Assembly: GCF_963678635.1 (NCBI RefSeq)
Contig: NC_087062.1
Location: forward strand, 51,492,028-51,556,027
DNA: 64,000 nt
Direction of reading: 5' to 3'
From: Symsagittifera roscoffensis
Lineage: Eukaryota; Xenacoelomorpha; Acoela; Convolutidae
Each line of letters starts with the position of its first letter. Within the stretch, counting starts at the first letter, position 1. The notes under the pieces were generated by a model, which did not search any database, was not told the origin of the DNA, and saw only the letters and a program-made list of their open reading frames with translations. The translations under genes were made by a program, and so were the position numbers. This document shows positions 20,911 to 33,889 of the stretch, in pieces.

Positions 20911-23823
20911 TTATATTTTATACGAGTGGTGTTTTATTCGTTTTTGTTGGGTGTTATTTTTTATCCATTGTGAGTATGGAATTGGTTTGAAAATTGATGT
21001 TCCTAGCAGATCAACTTCGTAGTGATTATTTTGGCAATCTAAGTAAAGTGGGAAATGTTGTAGAATATTTATTTGTGATTGGTCAATGTCAGTTTTTACT
21101 GCATATTTGCATTCTAGTCGGGGTGATGTTTCGTCTTTTGCAAGGTAAAATTTCATATTTTTTGGTATTTCAACTGTAGTTTTTCGTGTAAGTAATTCAG
21201 GTGGTGTATTTTGACTTAATGTATCTGGTAATGCAAGATTCTTTCCTGCTGTCCAAACTATATGTAAGTTTGGAAATTTCATTAGAGTTAATTGAAATCT
21301 ATAAACTCGGTGATTTGGATTTGACTTTTGTGTAAAGAGAAAAATGATTGGTTCATGATCTGTGAATAGAACTGTTGGATGTTTTGATCAAAGTATCAGA
21401 AATTCATATTCTGTAAGTGTATAAATTATAGCTGTACATTCTCTCATTAGAGTTGAGAGTCGTAGCTCTGCTTGAGTGAATAATCGGTAATTTGCTGATA
21501 TAAGGTTCATTTTATTTGTACCACTATGTGATTGTAGTAATGCTGCGCCGATGCCAAAATTTGAAGCATCGCACATTGCATAAAAGGGTTGATTTGGATC
21601 TGGAATTGTGTTTGAAATTTGTTCAGTTAAAAGTTTTTTAATTTCTTCAAATCGTGTTTGATGTTCAGTGGTCCATTCAAAATTATTTTGTTGTCTGAGG
21701 ATATTATAGAACGGTCTTAAATATAAATGCATCTTATAAACGTACTTGCTTAAGAAATTTAACATACCAAAGAATTCTTGGATTTTCTTTTTGTTTGTTC
21801 GTGGTTGAAGTTTTTGAATAGCATCAATGCGTGATTTCAATGGAGTGATTATGTTTCTTTTTATATTATGCCCTAAAAATTTAACTCGTGTCAAAAAGAA
21901 GTGTGATTTATCGGGAGCGGCCTTCAGATTTTCGTTCTGAAGTATTTTATGATAGTGCTCTAAAACTGTAAACATTTCTTCTTTTGTTTTTGATTGCATA
22001 AAAACATCATCTAAATAGGTGATTGCGTTTTTCTTGAGTATTAGTGGTCTAAAAATTTTACTCATAAAAGCTGAAAATGCTGCTGGTCCTATGGAAATTC
22101 CATAGAATAGGCGATTAAATTCATATTGATGATTTCCAATAACAAATTGTGTTAAACGTCGTGATTGTTCATCTAGTGGCATTTGATTGTATGCACTATT
22201 CATATCTGCGGTTATAAAGTATTTTCCATTTATTTTTGTTAAGATAACTTGTATTGGTTCAATAGGCCAATTGCATTTCGATTCGTCAATTAGTGAATTG
22301 AGGTATCTAGCGTCTAAAACTATTTTCAATGATTCTCCTTTTGCTAGAATGATAACAGGGTTGAGAAAAGTGTTACCTTTTGGTTGTTCTTCTTTATTTA
22401 CTGGTGAGATAATTTTGTATTGTTCTAAAATATCAAGTAATCTGTTTACTTTGTCGTGTAAATGAATTGGTACTTTACTAGCTCTTTGTTTTTTGAAAAC
22501 TGCGTCAGGTTTTAACGGGAGATGTAGTGATGAACTGATTTTTCCAACGTCAACTTTTGATGTTGCGTAGACTGTTGAATAATTTAACAGTTGTTTTGCT
22601 AATTTGTCAAATTCGATTTGTGTAATTTGTGAGAGTTCAAAATTAAACATCGTTAAAAATTTTTGTTGTTCTTTTGTGTAATTTGTTATATTGAACGTTG
22701 GTTTAAAATATGGTGTTTTTGTGAAGGAACCTGTGTTTCTTTTTTCATTTCTTATTATGTTATTTACGGATAATTCTTCGTCAAGAATTGTGGATTGGCA
22801 AATATCTAATAATTGGAGTATATTGATTACGCGGTAGGCTACTTCATGTATGGGTGAGATTGTAGCGTTTGTTTCGCAATATCCTAAAATTCCTAAGGGT
22901 AATGTTAATTGATACGGTGTATTTTTATACACGTGTAATGAAATGATGTCGGAATTCGTGTTTTTCAAATATTTTATAGATGAGATCGTGATTTTGAAAA
23001 ACTTGTGAATAGGTTTAAATTCAAAGTCTGACTTAAAAAGTTGTTGTTTATTTTGACTTTTATCATACTGGTGAACTTGTTTTATTGAAAAATTATATAT
23101 ATTTCCTGATAATGGTTTCAGGTGTTTCCGTTGTTGGTTATAAATTGGATAAAATTTTGAGAAGAATGGTGGTTGTTTGTTTAATCTTTGAAAAAATGTT
23201 GGAGCTGTATTTTTTGTTTTTGTGTATTTATCTTTGATTAGTATTTTACAATTTAAGATGTTGATTGTTGGTATATATTTTGATATAAATGGTATGCCAA
23301 TGATATTGTGCTTAATATCAGTAATATGAAATATTTGTTTAAATGGTTTGTTTAGAATTTTATTTTGCTCCCTTGTTCTTGTGGGGGGAAGGAATAATTG
23401 GATTTTTCCATAATTTACTAATGTTGATCCTTGTGCTGTTGCTAGTTTACTAGAGGTTGCAAGAGGCGTTAATTTTGGATGTAATGTTTTGATTTCATTC
23501 CATGTGGGAAAATTAATTATGTTTGATTCTGCTCCTGAATCAATTAAAAAATCATTTTCAAGATCTGGTGGTTGAAATTCTTTGTTTCTTGGACTTTCTA
23601 AGAGAAATGGTATTGTCCAAATTTTTTCTCTGGGGTGTTCTTTTTGTATATTTTGATAAATATGATTTGTGTTTGAACTTTGTGTTTTGTCTTTTTCATC
23701 GGGTTTAATTACCGTGTTAATTTCGTTTACTTCTTGTGTAGTTTGTGTAGTATCGATGGGTCCAATATAATAATTGTGAAGGAGTTCCAATTGATTTTCA
23801 TATATATGTGATGTAAAAGGTTA
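20911..23823 (-). pseudogene. Retroelement protease - reverse transcriptase - RNase H (pol 5' part), copy I
   Basis: An 800-codon frame (23790-21388) carries an aspartic protease (LIDSGAESNII), the RT palm (FITADMNSAYNQ, GISIGPAAFS, catalytic YLDD, then FLGHNI) and the start of RNase H (YAMCDASNFGIGAALLQ, ELRLSTLMREC). A TGA at 21390-21388 replaces what is probably the Gly of a FxxGSxHP-type motif; the frame then continues with FTDHEPIIF and the RNase H end (NLALPDTLS). Another in-frame TAA at about 23825 separates it from upstream sequence. Order PR-RT-RH-IN and the motifs fit Ty3/gypsy with an errantivirus-like layout. Confidence 0.9.
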
Positions 23824-26800
23824 GTCATGTATGATAGGTTCATAGTCGTTTTCGACTGTTATCATATTTACAGAGATGGTTTTTTCTGTATCACTTTCTG
23901 TATCTGATGATCCACAGTTTATTCGATTTAGTTGTAGTTCGTTACTTCCTGTGTCATCAATACCTGCGAGGTCTGATGTTGTTTCTTCATTTGACTGTAC
24001 TTGATTAATATGTCTTTGATGTTTTGGTGTACTACTTCTGTATCGATTTTAGAATTATTATAATGGTTATTATTCCTATGTGGTGACTGGGAATAATTTC
24101 TATATTGATTATTATAACTTGAGTTTCGATTTTGTGAATTGTTCCGTGATCTGTTTTAATAATTATCATTTGATATGTGATAGTTTGATCTATTATACGA
24201 GTTATTTCTTGATCGATTGCTCGGTTAATTCTGATTTCGATTGTTCGAATAACTTCTATTTCTATTATGTGAATAGTTTCTATTTCTGTTGTATGATGAG
24301 TTTCGTGATTGATTATTGGAATAGTGTTTATTTCTTGGGTTTGATTGGGAATTGGATCTAGAAACCAATTGTGTTGCATTGGAATTTGATCTCAAATAGT
24401 TATTTCGACTATTTGATCGATTATAATTATTTTGTGAAGAATTTTGTGTATTTCTTCGTTCTGGTGATCTTCCTCTAAAACTTGAGTTATATGGTGATTG
24501 ATTCCTTGTGTAATTGGTGTTGTTCGGAAGTGGTTTTCCTGAACTATTATTACTATATATATTTTTGTTTGGTAGATTTTGATCTTTTTTTATATACTGA
24601 TAGAACGATTTATTTGGTTCTTTATGCTGTTGAGGTTTATGCTGATTATCTTGTTGTTTTTGTCTACATTCGGAAATACTGTGTTCGTATTGTCGGCAAT
24701 AATTACACCATTTTTTGAAGGATGGTTTGCCTTTAACATTTGGATGTTTTTCATAGATATTCAGTATTTCAGTGATTTTTTCAATTAGGTCTGTATCTGA
24801 TTCCTGTATGTTATTTATATGTGTAGTGTTTGTTTCAATTCGATTAACATATCGTAGTTTTAGATTTTCTGTTTCTTCAAGTTTCATTGTGATTTCCGCT
24901 TGCTCTAGTTTATCTACTAGTTTTCGAAAATCTAAATCTGGCTCTCGAACTGAGGAAGGATGAGATGCTCTCTTTTTTATTGCTATTTTCCTTAATTGAG
25001 GTGTTAAGGTCATCATTAAAATTTCTGTCATTTTTGTGTTTTTATAGTCAGGTGTATTAAGTGAAATTGTTTTTCGAACTAGTGTTTCGATGCGTACTGC
25101 TAATTGTTTGATAGTTTCATTTGGTAATCTGCGAATTTCATTACATAAAACTCTTTGGTGTTGTTTATTTCTTTCGGAGTCAAACATTTTTGAAAATTAT
25201 TGTGTACATCTTTTCCAGTCTGATTTTATTTTTATAGGTAATACTGAAAACCATTTTTGAGCTGCGCCATCTAAGGTTGTTTGTATCAATGCTGTGCGTC
25301 TATGTATCCAATTTTGATGTAGTGGCGTATTAATTGGTTCAGGTCCTATATTTAAAATTAAATTTGCTGTTACTGCATTTAAATAATCTTCTACAGAATA
25401 TTCAGGGTCTGTTCCTGTAAATACCATCAGTGGTACATTGGATGTTATTGATGATCCACCCACGAGGTATGGATTCATTGTCATCTGTAGTGATTCTGCG
25501 GCATTTGACATTTGCGAAAAATTTGAAAGTTGATTTTTTGTTATTTCGTGTTGCTGAAGGTAATATGGAAGCGGTGTTTCATTTTGCATTTGAGTTGGTT
25601 GATAAGAATGCATTGACATTGGATTTTGTGGTTGCATTTGGTTGAAAAGATTGTGTGTTAAATGGATTTTGTATATGCATTTGTTGTGGATGTTGTACAT
25701 CTGTTGGGTTTTGTGGGTAAATTTTCATGTTTCGAGATGGTTGAGGTTGTCGTGGTCTTTGTGTGCGATATTCTTTAGTATATGGTGCAAAAATATCTGG
25801 TTGGTGATAGTCATTTTCATCGGATGATAAATAGTTTGTATTAAATGGTTAATGTTGGTTATTTTTATTTTGTTGGAAGAGGTTGTGGATTAACTGGGAA
25901 ATTTACTGAATTTGTTGATGTTTTCGGGAGCTTCCAATAATGAGAACATACGTGATTTAAATTTTTTGTATTTTTTCGGGGAGGTTGATTTGTTCTTTGT
26001 TTGTGAGCATAATTATAATTATGTTCTGCAAAGGTGTTTATTGTGAATGATTTTCGTGTTTTTGACGGTATTGTCATTGGTCTATATGTTTGATAATCCA
26101 TATGTGAATAGTTTGGAGCAACCGAAGGTTTAACGGTTGATTGTAAGGTTACTTGTGCCACTGAAGTATTTGTATTTCTTGGTGTTTGGATGTTTCAGTT
26201 GGTGAAATACTTTGAAATTCTGTTTTTTCTAATATAGAGATATAGGTATATATTATTGCAAAAACTTCATTAGTGAATATAGAGTTTGCTCTTTGTGAAT
26301 TATGATATTGTATGCTTTTGATATATTCTAGGAATACTTTTGAAAATTCTAATTCAAGATTATCTGTTTGAATTACATATTTACGATGATTCGTATTTGG
26401 TGTGCTGAATTCTATGGTGTAGATTCCATATTGTTGTGTTAAGTTACATATGTCTTTCAAATAATGTTCAATAACTTGTCTTTTGATTTTTACATTTGGG
26501 AATTCTGCTTTGCATGGACTGATTCCGGGTTCAAACTAATTTACGAGTAAATTCCTGCAAAAATCATGTTGCCCTCTATCATCGGGTGAATCTATGAGGA
26601 AGGGGTAAACCTCATCGTCATCTGGACTATCGTCACTTTGAGTGTGCCTCATTTTTTCGTTTGATGACTGTTAATATATAGTTATCAATGTGTCTAATTG
26701 GTTGATTCCAGTTATACAGGTGTACTGGTTTGTGTTTGTATTGCTTTTTTATTCTTCTTTTTCCTCATTTTGATGAATTTGAAGTTGTTTCTGAATCGGA

Positions 26801-27405
26801 AAAATATAATTGATCGTGAATGGGACAATTTTTATCAATTGATTCTTTTAATTTGTAGAGTTTATCTAAACTGCTGGCTTCTGATTCAGAAAATGCGTTT
26901 CTATTTATTGAAAATCTTTTTCGTGTGATTTGTCTTTGTTTGTTTATATTTTTTCTTTTGTTGTTTGTCGTTTTGTTCTAATGTATCCAACTGTTTGTAT
27001 ATGAGGTGTGATTACAAGGTCGTATTTTTTGTTATCTATTTCACAGTTGTGTAAAACGATTGTTTGTTTGTTTCCTAGATTTTTAAATGACATAAGGTTT
27101 AGGATGACGGATGCAAAAAGTTGTTAGATGATTTCTATTTTCTTAAACTGTTAGTCCTTACGATTTTTTGGTTAGCTTAACCTGGGTCTATTTGTTCAGG
27201 GTTGGAGAGAAAAGTATATCGATTCCGAAGAATGATTTTTTACTTTCTCGTGGCTAGTCTAAGCTAAGGTGTTAACTTACTTAATCTTACTTAGGGGTAG
27301 TGATTGTGTTCAAGGGTTGGAGAATAGTAAATCGATCCACAAGGTTCAGGTATAATTAGAACGCAAGTAGTTCGTTAGATACTATTTTAAACTTACTAAG
27401 ACTTA
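21215..27405. repeat. Tandem duplication, copy I (about 6.19 kb)
   Basis: Direct-repeat partner of 27406-33590. It runs from the RNase H end (ACTTAATGTATCTGGTAATG) through gag to the leader region (TTTTAAACTTACTAAG), where copy II begins at once. Differences are few single bases and 1-nt indels, so the event is recent or an assembly artefact. Confidence 0.9.
24225..27093 (-). pseudogene. Retroelement gag, copy I
   Basis: Reads 5' to 3' on the minus strand as: a basic N-terminal piece starting ATG at 27093 (MSFKNLGNKQ...), frame-shifted in an A-run near 26950; a piece at about 26660-26149; a polar piece 26161-25865; a Met/Gln/Pro-rich linker; the capsid-like block 25700-25197 (AAQKWFSVLP, DWKRCTQ); and 25187-24225, with the capsid end, a CCHC knuckle (CNYCRQYEHSISEC) and an Arg/Asn/Ser-rich nucleocapsid tail. 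Lesions: a TAA at 25199-25197 inside the capsid alignment, a TAG near 26536, and a frame change near 26190 relative to the fragment at 41830-42249. Nucleocapsid and protease frames differ, with a broken joint at 24225-23830. Confidence 0.8.
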
Positions 27406-30010
27406 ATGTATCTGGTAATGCAAGATTCTTTCCTGCTGTCCAAACTATATGTAAGTTTGGAAATTTCATTAGAGTTAATTGAAATCTATAAACTCGGTGA
27501 TTTGGATTTGACTTTTGTGTAAAGAGAAAAATGATTGGTTCATGATCTGTGAATAGAACTGTTGGATGTTTTGATCAAAGTATCAGAAATTCATATTCTG
27601 TAAGTGTATAAATTATAGCTGTACATTCTCTCATTAGAGTTGAGAGTCGTAGCTCTGCTTGAGTGAATAATCGGTAATTTGCTGATATAAGGTTCATTTT
27701 ATTTGTACCACTATGTGATTGTAGTAATGCTGCGCCGATGCCAAAATTTGAAGCATCGCACATTGCATAAAAGGGTTGATTTGGATCTGGAATTGTGTTT
27801 GAAATTTGTTCAGTTAAAAGTTTTTTAATTTCTTCAAATCGTGTTTGATGTTCAGTGGTCCATTCAAAATTATTTTGTTGTCTGAGGATATTATAGAACG
27901 GTCTTAAATATAAATGCATCTTATAAACGTACTTGCTTAAGAAATTTAACATACCAAAGAATTCTTGGATTTTCTTTTTGTTTGTTCGTGGTTGAAGTTT
28001 TTGAATAGCATCAATGCGTGATTTCAATGGAGTGATTATGTTTCTTTTTATATTATGCCCTAAAAATTTAACTCGTGTCATAAAGAAGTGTGATTTATCG
28101 GGAGCGGCCTTCAGATTTTCGTTCTGAAGTATTTTATGATAGTGCTCTAAAACTGTAAACATTTCTTCTTTTGTTTTTGATTGCATAAAAACATCATCTA
28201 AATAGGTGATTGCGTTTTTCTTGAGTATTAGTGGTCTAAAAATTTTACTCATAAAAGCTGAAAATGCTGCTGGTCCTATGGAAATTCCATAGAATAGGCG
28301 ATTAAATTCATATTGATGATTTCCAATAACAAATTGTGTTAAACGTCGTGATTGTTCATCTAGTGGCATTTGATTGTATGCACTATTCATATCTGCGGTT
28401 ATAAAGTATTTTCCATTTATTTTTGTTAAGATAACTTGTATTGGTTCAATAGGCCAATTGCATTTCGATTCGTCAATTAGTGAATTGAGGTATCTAGCGT
28501 CTAAAACTATTTTCAATGATTCTCCTTTTGCTAGAATGATAACAGGGTTGAGAAAAGTGTTACCTTTTGGTTGTTCTTCTTTATTTACTGGTGAGATAAT
28601 TTTGTATTGTTCTAAAATATCAAGTAATCTGTTTACTTTGTCGTGTAAATGAATTGGTACTTTACTAGCTCTTTGTTTTTTGAAAACTGCGTCAGGTTTT
28701 AACGGGAGATGTAGTGATGAACTGATTTTTCCAACGTCAACTTTTGATGTTGCGTAGACTGTTGAATAATTTAACAGTTGTTTTGCTAATTTGTCAAATT
28801 CGATTTGTGTAATTTGTGAGAGTTCAAAATTAAACATCGTTAAAAAATTTTGTTGTTCTTTTGTGTAATTTGTTATATTGAACGTTGGTTTAAAATATGG
28901 TGTTTTTGTGAAGGAACCTGTGTTTCTTTTTTCATTTCTTATTATGTTATTTACGGATAATTCTTCGTCAAGAATTGTGGATTGGCAAATATCTAATAAT
29001 TGGAGTATATTGATTACGCGGTAGGCTACTTCATGTATGGGTGAGATTGTAGCGTTTGTTTCGCAATATCCTAAAATTCCTAAGGGTAATGTTAATTGAT
29101 ACGGTGTATTTTTATACACGTGTAATGAAATGATGTCGGAATTCGTGTTTTTCAAATATTTTATAGATGAGATCGTGATTTTGAAAAACTTGTGAATAGG
29201 TTTAAATTCAAAGTCTGACTTAAAAAGTTGTTGTTTATTTTGACTTTTATCATACTGGTGAACTTGTTTTATTGAAAAATTATATATATTTCCTGATAAT
29301 GGTTTCAGGTGTTTCCGTTGTTGGTTATAAATTGGATAAAATTTTGAGAAGAATGGTGGTTGTTTGTTTAATCTTTGAAAAAATGTTGGAGCTGTATTTT
29401 TTGTTTTTGTGTATTTATCTTTGATTAGTGTTTTACAATTTAAGGTGTTGATTGTTGGTATATATTTTGATATAAATGGTATGCCAATGATATTGTGCTT
29501 AATATCAGTAATATGAAATATTTGTTAAATGGTTTGTTTAGAATTTTATTTTGCTCCCTTGTTCTTGTGGGGGGAAGGAATAATTGGATTTTTCCATAAT
29601 TTACTAATGTTGATCCTTGTGCTGTTGCTAGTTTACTAGAGGTTGCAAGAGGCGTTAATTTTGGATGTAATGTTTTGATTTCATTCCATGTGGGAAAATT
29701 AATTATGTTTGATTCTGCTCCTGAATCAATTAAAAAATCATTTTCAAGATCTGGTGGTTGAAATTCTTTGTTTCTTGGACTTTCTAAGAGAAATGGTATT
29801 GTCCAAATTTTTTCTCTGGGGTGTTCTTTTTGAATATTTTGATAAATATGATTTGTGTTTGAACTTTGTGTTTTGTCTTTTTCATCGGGTTTAATTACCG
29901 TGTTAATTTCGTTTACTTCTTGTGTAGTTTGTGTAGTATCGATGGGTCCAATATAATAATTGTGAAGGAGTTCCAATTGATTTTCATATATATGTGATGT
30001 AAAAGGTTAG
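27406..30010 (-). pseudogene. Protease - RT - RNase H, copy II, truncated
   Basis: Same motifs as copy I (LIDSGAES protease, YLDD, DASNFGIGA). An extra lesion is a 1-nt deletion at about 29523 (TTTGTTAAATGG for TTTGTTTAAATGG), splitting protease (29976-29440) from RT-RNase H (29155-27575 from the first Met; open further upstream). The RNase H TGA is shared with copy I. The 3' part stops in the RNase H end; no integrase follows, because copy I's leader abuts it. Confidence 0.85.
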
Positions 30011-30410
30011 TCATGTATGATAGGTTCATAGTCGTTTTCGACTGTTATCATATTTACAGAGATGGTTTTTTCTGTATCACTTTCTGTATCTGATGATCCA
30101 CAGTTTATTCGATTTAGTTGTAGTTCGTTACTTCCTGTGTCATCAATACCTGGGAGGTCTGATGTTGTTTCTTCATTTGACTGTACTTGATTAATATGTC
30201 TTTGATGTTTTGGTGTACTACTTCTGTATCGATTTTAGAATTATTATAATGGTTATTATTCCTATGTGGTGACTGGGAATAATTTCTATATTGATTATTA
30301 TAACTTGAGTTTCGATTTTGTGAATTGTTCCGTGATCTGTTTTAATAATTATCATTTGATATGTGATAGTTTGATCTATTATACGAGTTATTTCTTGATC
30401 GATTGCTCGG

Positions 30411-33278
30411 TTAATTCTGATTTCGATTGTTCGAATAACTTCTATTTCTATTATGTGAATAGTTTCTATTTCTGTTGTATGATGAGTTTCGTGATTGATT
30501 ATTGGAATAGTGTTTATTTCTTGGGTTTGATTGGGAATTGGATCTAGAAACCAATTGTGTTGCATTGGAATTTGATCTCAAATAGTTATTTCGACTATTT
30601 GATCGATTATAATTATTTTGTGAAGAATTTTGTGTATTTCTTCGTTCTGGTGATCTTCCTCTAAAACTTGAGTTATATGGTGATTGATTCCTTGTGTAAT
30701 TGGTGTTGTTCGGAAGTGGTTTTCCTGAACTATTATTACTATATATATTTTTGTTTGGTAGATTTTGATCTTTTTTTATATACTGATAGAACGATTTATT
30801 TGGTTCTTTATGCTGTTGAGGTTTATGCTGATTATCTTGTTGTTTTTGTCTACATTCGGAAATACTGTGTTCGTATTGTCGGCAATAATTACACCATTTT
30901 TTGAAGGATGGTTTGCCTTTAACATTTGGATGTTTTTCATAGATATTCAGTATTTCAGTGATTTTTTCAATTAGGTCTGTATCTGATTCCTGTATGTTAT
31001 TTATATGTGTAGTGTTTGTTTCAATTCGATTAACATATCGTAGTTTTAGATTTTCTGTTTCTTCAAGTTTCATTGTGATTTCCGCTTGCTCTAGTTTATC
31101 TACTAGTTTTCGAAAATCTAAATCTGGCTCTCGAACTGAGGAAGGATGAGATGCTCTCTTTTTTATTGCTATTTTCCTTAATTGAGGTGTTAAGGTCATC
31201 ATTAAAATTTCTGTCATTTTTGTGTTTTTATAGTCAGGTGTATTAAGTGAAATTGTTTTTCGAACTAGTGTTTCGATGCGTACTGCTAATTGTTTGATAG
31301 TTTCATTTGGTAATCTGCGAATTTCATTACATAAAACTCTTTGGTGTTGTTTATTTCTTTCGGAGTCAAACATTTTTGAAAATTATTGTGTACATCTTTT
31401 CCAGTCTGATTTTATTTTTATAGGTAATACTGAAAACCATTTTTGAGCTGCGCCATCTAAGGTTGTTTGTATCAATGCTGTGCGTCTATGTATCCAATTT
31501 TGATGTAGTGGCGTATTAATTGGTTCAGGTCCTATATTTAAAATTAAATTTGCTGTTACTGCATTTAAATAATCTTCTACAGAATATTCAGGGTCTGTTC
31601 CTGTAAATACCATCAGTGGTACATTGGATGTTATTGATGATCCACCCACGAGGTATGGATTCATTGTCATCTGTAGTGATTCTGCGGCATTTGACATTTG
31701 CGAAAAATTTGAAAGTTGATTTTTTGTTATTTCGTGTTGCTGAAGGTAATATGGAAGCGGTGTTTCATTTTGCATTTGAGTTGGTTGATAAGAATGCATT
31801 GACATTGGATTTTGTGGTTGCATTTGGTTGAAAAGATTGTGTGTTAAATGGATTTTGTATATGCATTTGTTGTGGATGTTGTACATCTGTTGGGTTTTGT
31901 GGGTAAATTTTCATGTTTCGAGATGGTTGAGGTTGTCGTGGTCTTTGTGTGCGATATTCTTTAGTATATGGTGCAAAAATATCTGGTTGGTGATAGTCAT
32001 TTTCATCGGATGATAAATAGTTTGTATTAAATGGTTAATGTTGGTTATTTTTATTTTGTTGGAAGAGGTTGTGGATTAACTGGGAAATTTACTGAATTTG
32101 TTGATGTTTTCGGGAGCTTCCAATAATGAGAACATACGTGATTTAAATTTTTTGTATTTTTTCGGGGAGGTTGATTTGTTCTTTGTTTGTGAGCATAATT
32201 ATAATTATGTTCTGCAAAGGTGTTTCTTGTGAATGATTTTCGTGTTTTTGACGGTATTGTCATTGGTCTATATGTTTGATAATCCATATGTGAATAGTTT
32301 GGAGCAACCGAAGGTTTAACGGTTGATTGTAAGGTTACTTGTGCCACTGAAGTATTTGTATTTCTTGGTGTTTGGATGTTTCAGTTGGTGAAATACTTTG
32401 AAATTCTGTTTTTTCTAATATAGAGATATAGGTATATATTATTGCAAAAACTTCATTAGTGAATATAGAGTTTGCTCTTTGTGAATTATGATATTGTATG
32501 CTTTTGATATATTCTAGGAATACTTTTGAAAATTCTAATTCAAGATTATCTGTTTGAATTACATATTTACGATGATTCGTATTTGGTGTGCTGAATTCTA
32601 TGGTGTAGTTCCATATTGTTGTGTTAAGTTACATATGTCTTTCAAATAATGTTCAATAACTTGTCTTTTGATTTTTACATTTGGGAATTCTGCTTTGCAT
32701 GGACTGATTCCGGGTTCAAACTAATTTACGAGTAAATTCCTGCAAAAATCATGTTGCCCTCTATCATCGGGTGAATCTATGAGGAAGGGGTAAACCTCAT
32801 CGTCATCTGGACTATCGTCACTTTGAGTGTGCCTCATTTTTTCGTTTGATGACTGTTAATATATAGTTATCAATGTGTCTAATTGGTTGATTCCAGTTAT
32901 ACAGGTGTACTGGTTTGTGTTTGTATTGCTTTTTTATTCTTCTTTTTCCTCATTTTGATGAATTTGAAGTTGTTTCTGAATCGGAAAAATATAATTGATC
33001 GTGAATGGGACAATTTTTATCAATTGATTCTTTTAATTTGTAGAGTTTATCTAAACTGCTGGCTTCTGATTCAGAAAATGCGTTTCTATTTATTGAAAAT
33101 CTTTTTCGTGTGATTTGTCTTTGTTTGTTTATATTTTTTCTTTTGTTGTTTGTCGTTTTGTTCTAATGTATCCAACTGTTTGTATATGAGGTGTGATTAC
33201 AAGGTCGTATTTTTTGTTATCTATTTCACAGTTGTGTAAAACGATTGTTTGTTTGTTTCCTAGATTTTTAAATGACAT
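30411..33278 (-). pseudogene. Retroelement gag, copy II
   Basis: Near-identical to copy I: capsid-like block 31886-31383, capsid end plus CCHC knuckle 31373-30411, N-terminal pieces up to ATG at 33278. It shares the TAA inside capsid (31385-31383) and the TAG in the N-terminal block. Its own 1-nt deletion at about 32608 (TAGTTCC for TAGATTCC) breaks the N-terminal frame further. Confidence 0.8.
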
Positions 33279-33299
33279 AAGGTTTAGGATGACGGATGC

Positions 33300-33889
33300 A
33301 AAAAGTTGTTAGATGATTTCTATTTTCTTAAACTGTTAGTCCTTACGATTTTTTGGTTAGCTTAACCTGGGTCTATTTGTTCAGGGTTGGAGAGAAAAGT
33401 ATATCGATTCCGAAGAATGATTTTTTACTTTCTCGTGGCTAGTCTAAGCTAAGGTGTTAACTTACTTAATCTTACTTAGGGGTAGTGATTGTGTTCAAGG
33501 GTTGGAGAATAGTAAATCGATCCACAAGGTTCTGGTATAATTAGAACGCAAGTAGTTCGTTAGATACTATTTTAAACTTACTAAGTCTAAGATCTATCCT
33601 GGGTCTGGTAAGAGGATGGTTCAAGTGAAGGATGAATAACCGAAGTTCTTCACTGTTTATCTTAATTTGAATGGTTAGTTCTATTAAAAAATTTATATTA
33701 ATCTTGGGTCTTTTGGAAAGGTTGGATAGTAAATCGAAGTTTGATGTCGTTAGACACTTGCTAAGTGGGTGGGGGTGAACAAAATTGTTCTTTTTGATCC
33801 AAGGATAGGCCTTGATGATCAGGTTTTAAATTTAGTGAAATAGAAAATTAATTAAGATCCAAGGATAAGCCTTGATGATCTGATTATCT
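33300..33889. repeat. Retroelement leader region with internal repeats
   Basis: Between gag and the host segment. Repeated blocks GGGTTGGAGA...AGTAAATCGAT occur near 33385, 33500 and 33720, and GATCCAAGGATA.GCCTTGATGATC at about 33797 and 33856. No gene. No sequence matching the 427-bp LTR is present, so this may be a long 5' leader or a different LTR; its upstream partner was not found. The same region recurs at about 27120-27405 and 44260-44850. Confidence 0.5.

Larger units (their letters stand above)
27406..33590. repeat. Tandem duplication, copy II (about 6.19 kb)
   Basis: Starts at the same RNase H position as copy I without any LTR at the junction, which lies at about 27400-27406 with essentially no microhomology. 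It ends where unique leader sequence (TCTAAGATCTATCC) continues. The junction therefore joins a gag leader to the middle of pol. Confidence 0.9.

Noticed and set aside
22187-22465. 92-codon + strand ORF opposite RT, repeated at 28374-28652
   Set aside because: Exact shadow of the RT frame; duplicated only because the pol segment is duplicated.
24080-24361. Tyr/Asn-rich + strand ORF opposite the nucleocapsid region
   Set aside because: Shadow of the low-complexity Arg/Asn/Ser nucleocapsid tail on the minus strand.
27120-27405. 5' LTR of element 2
   Set aside because: No similarity to the 427-bp 3' LTR; only internal leader repeats are visible.
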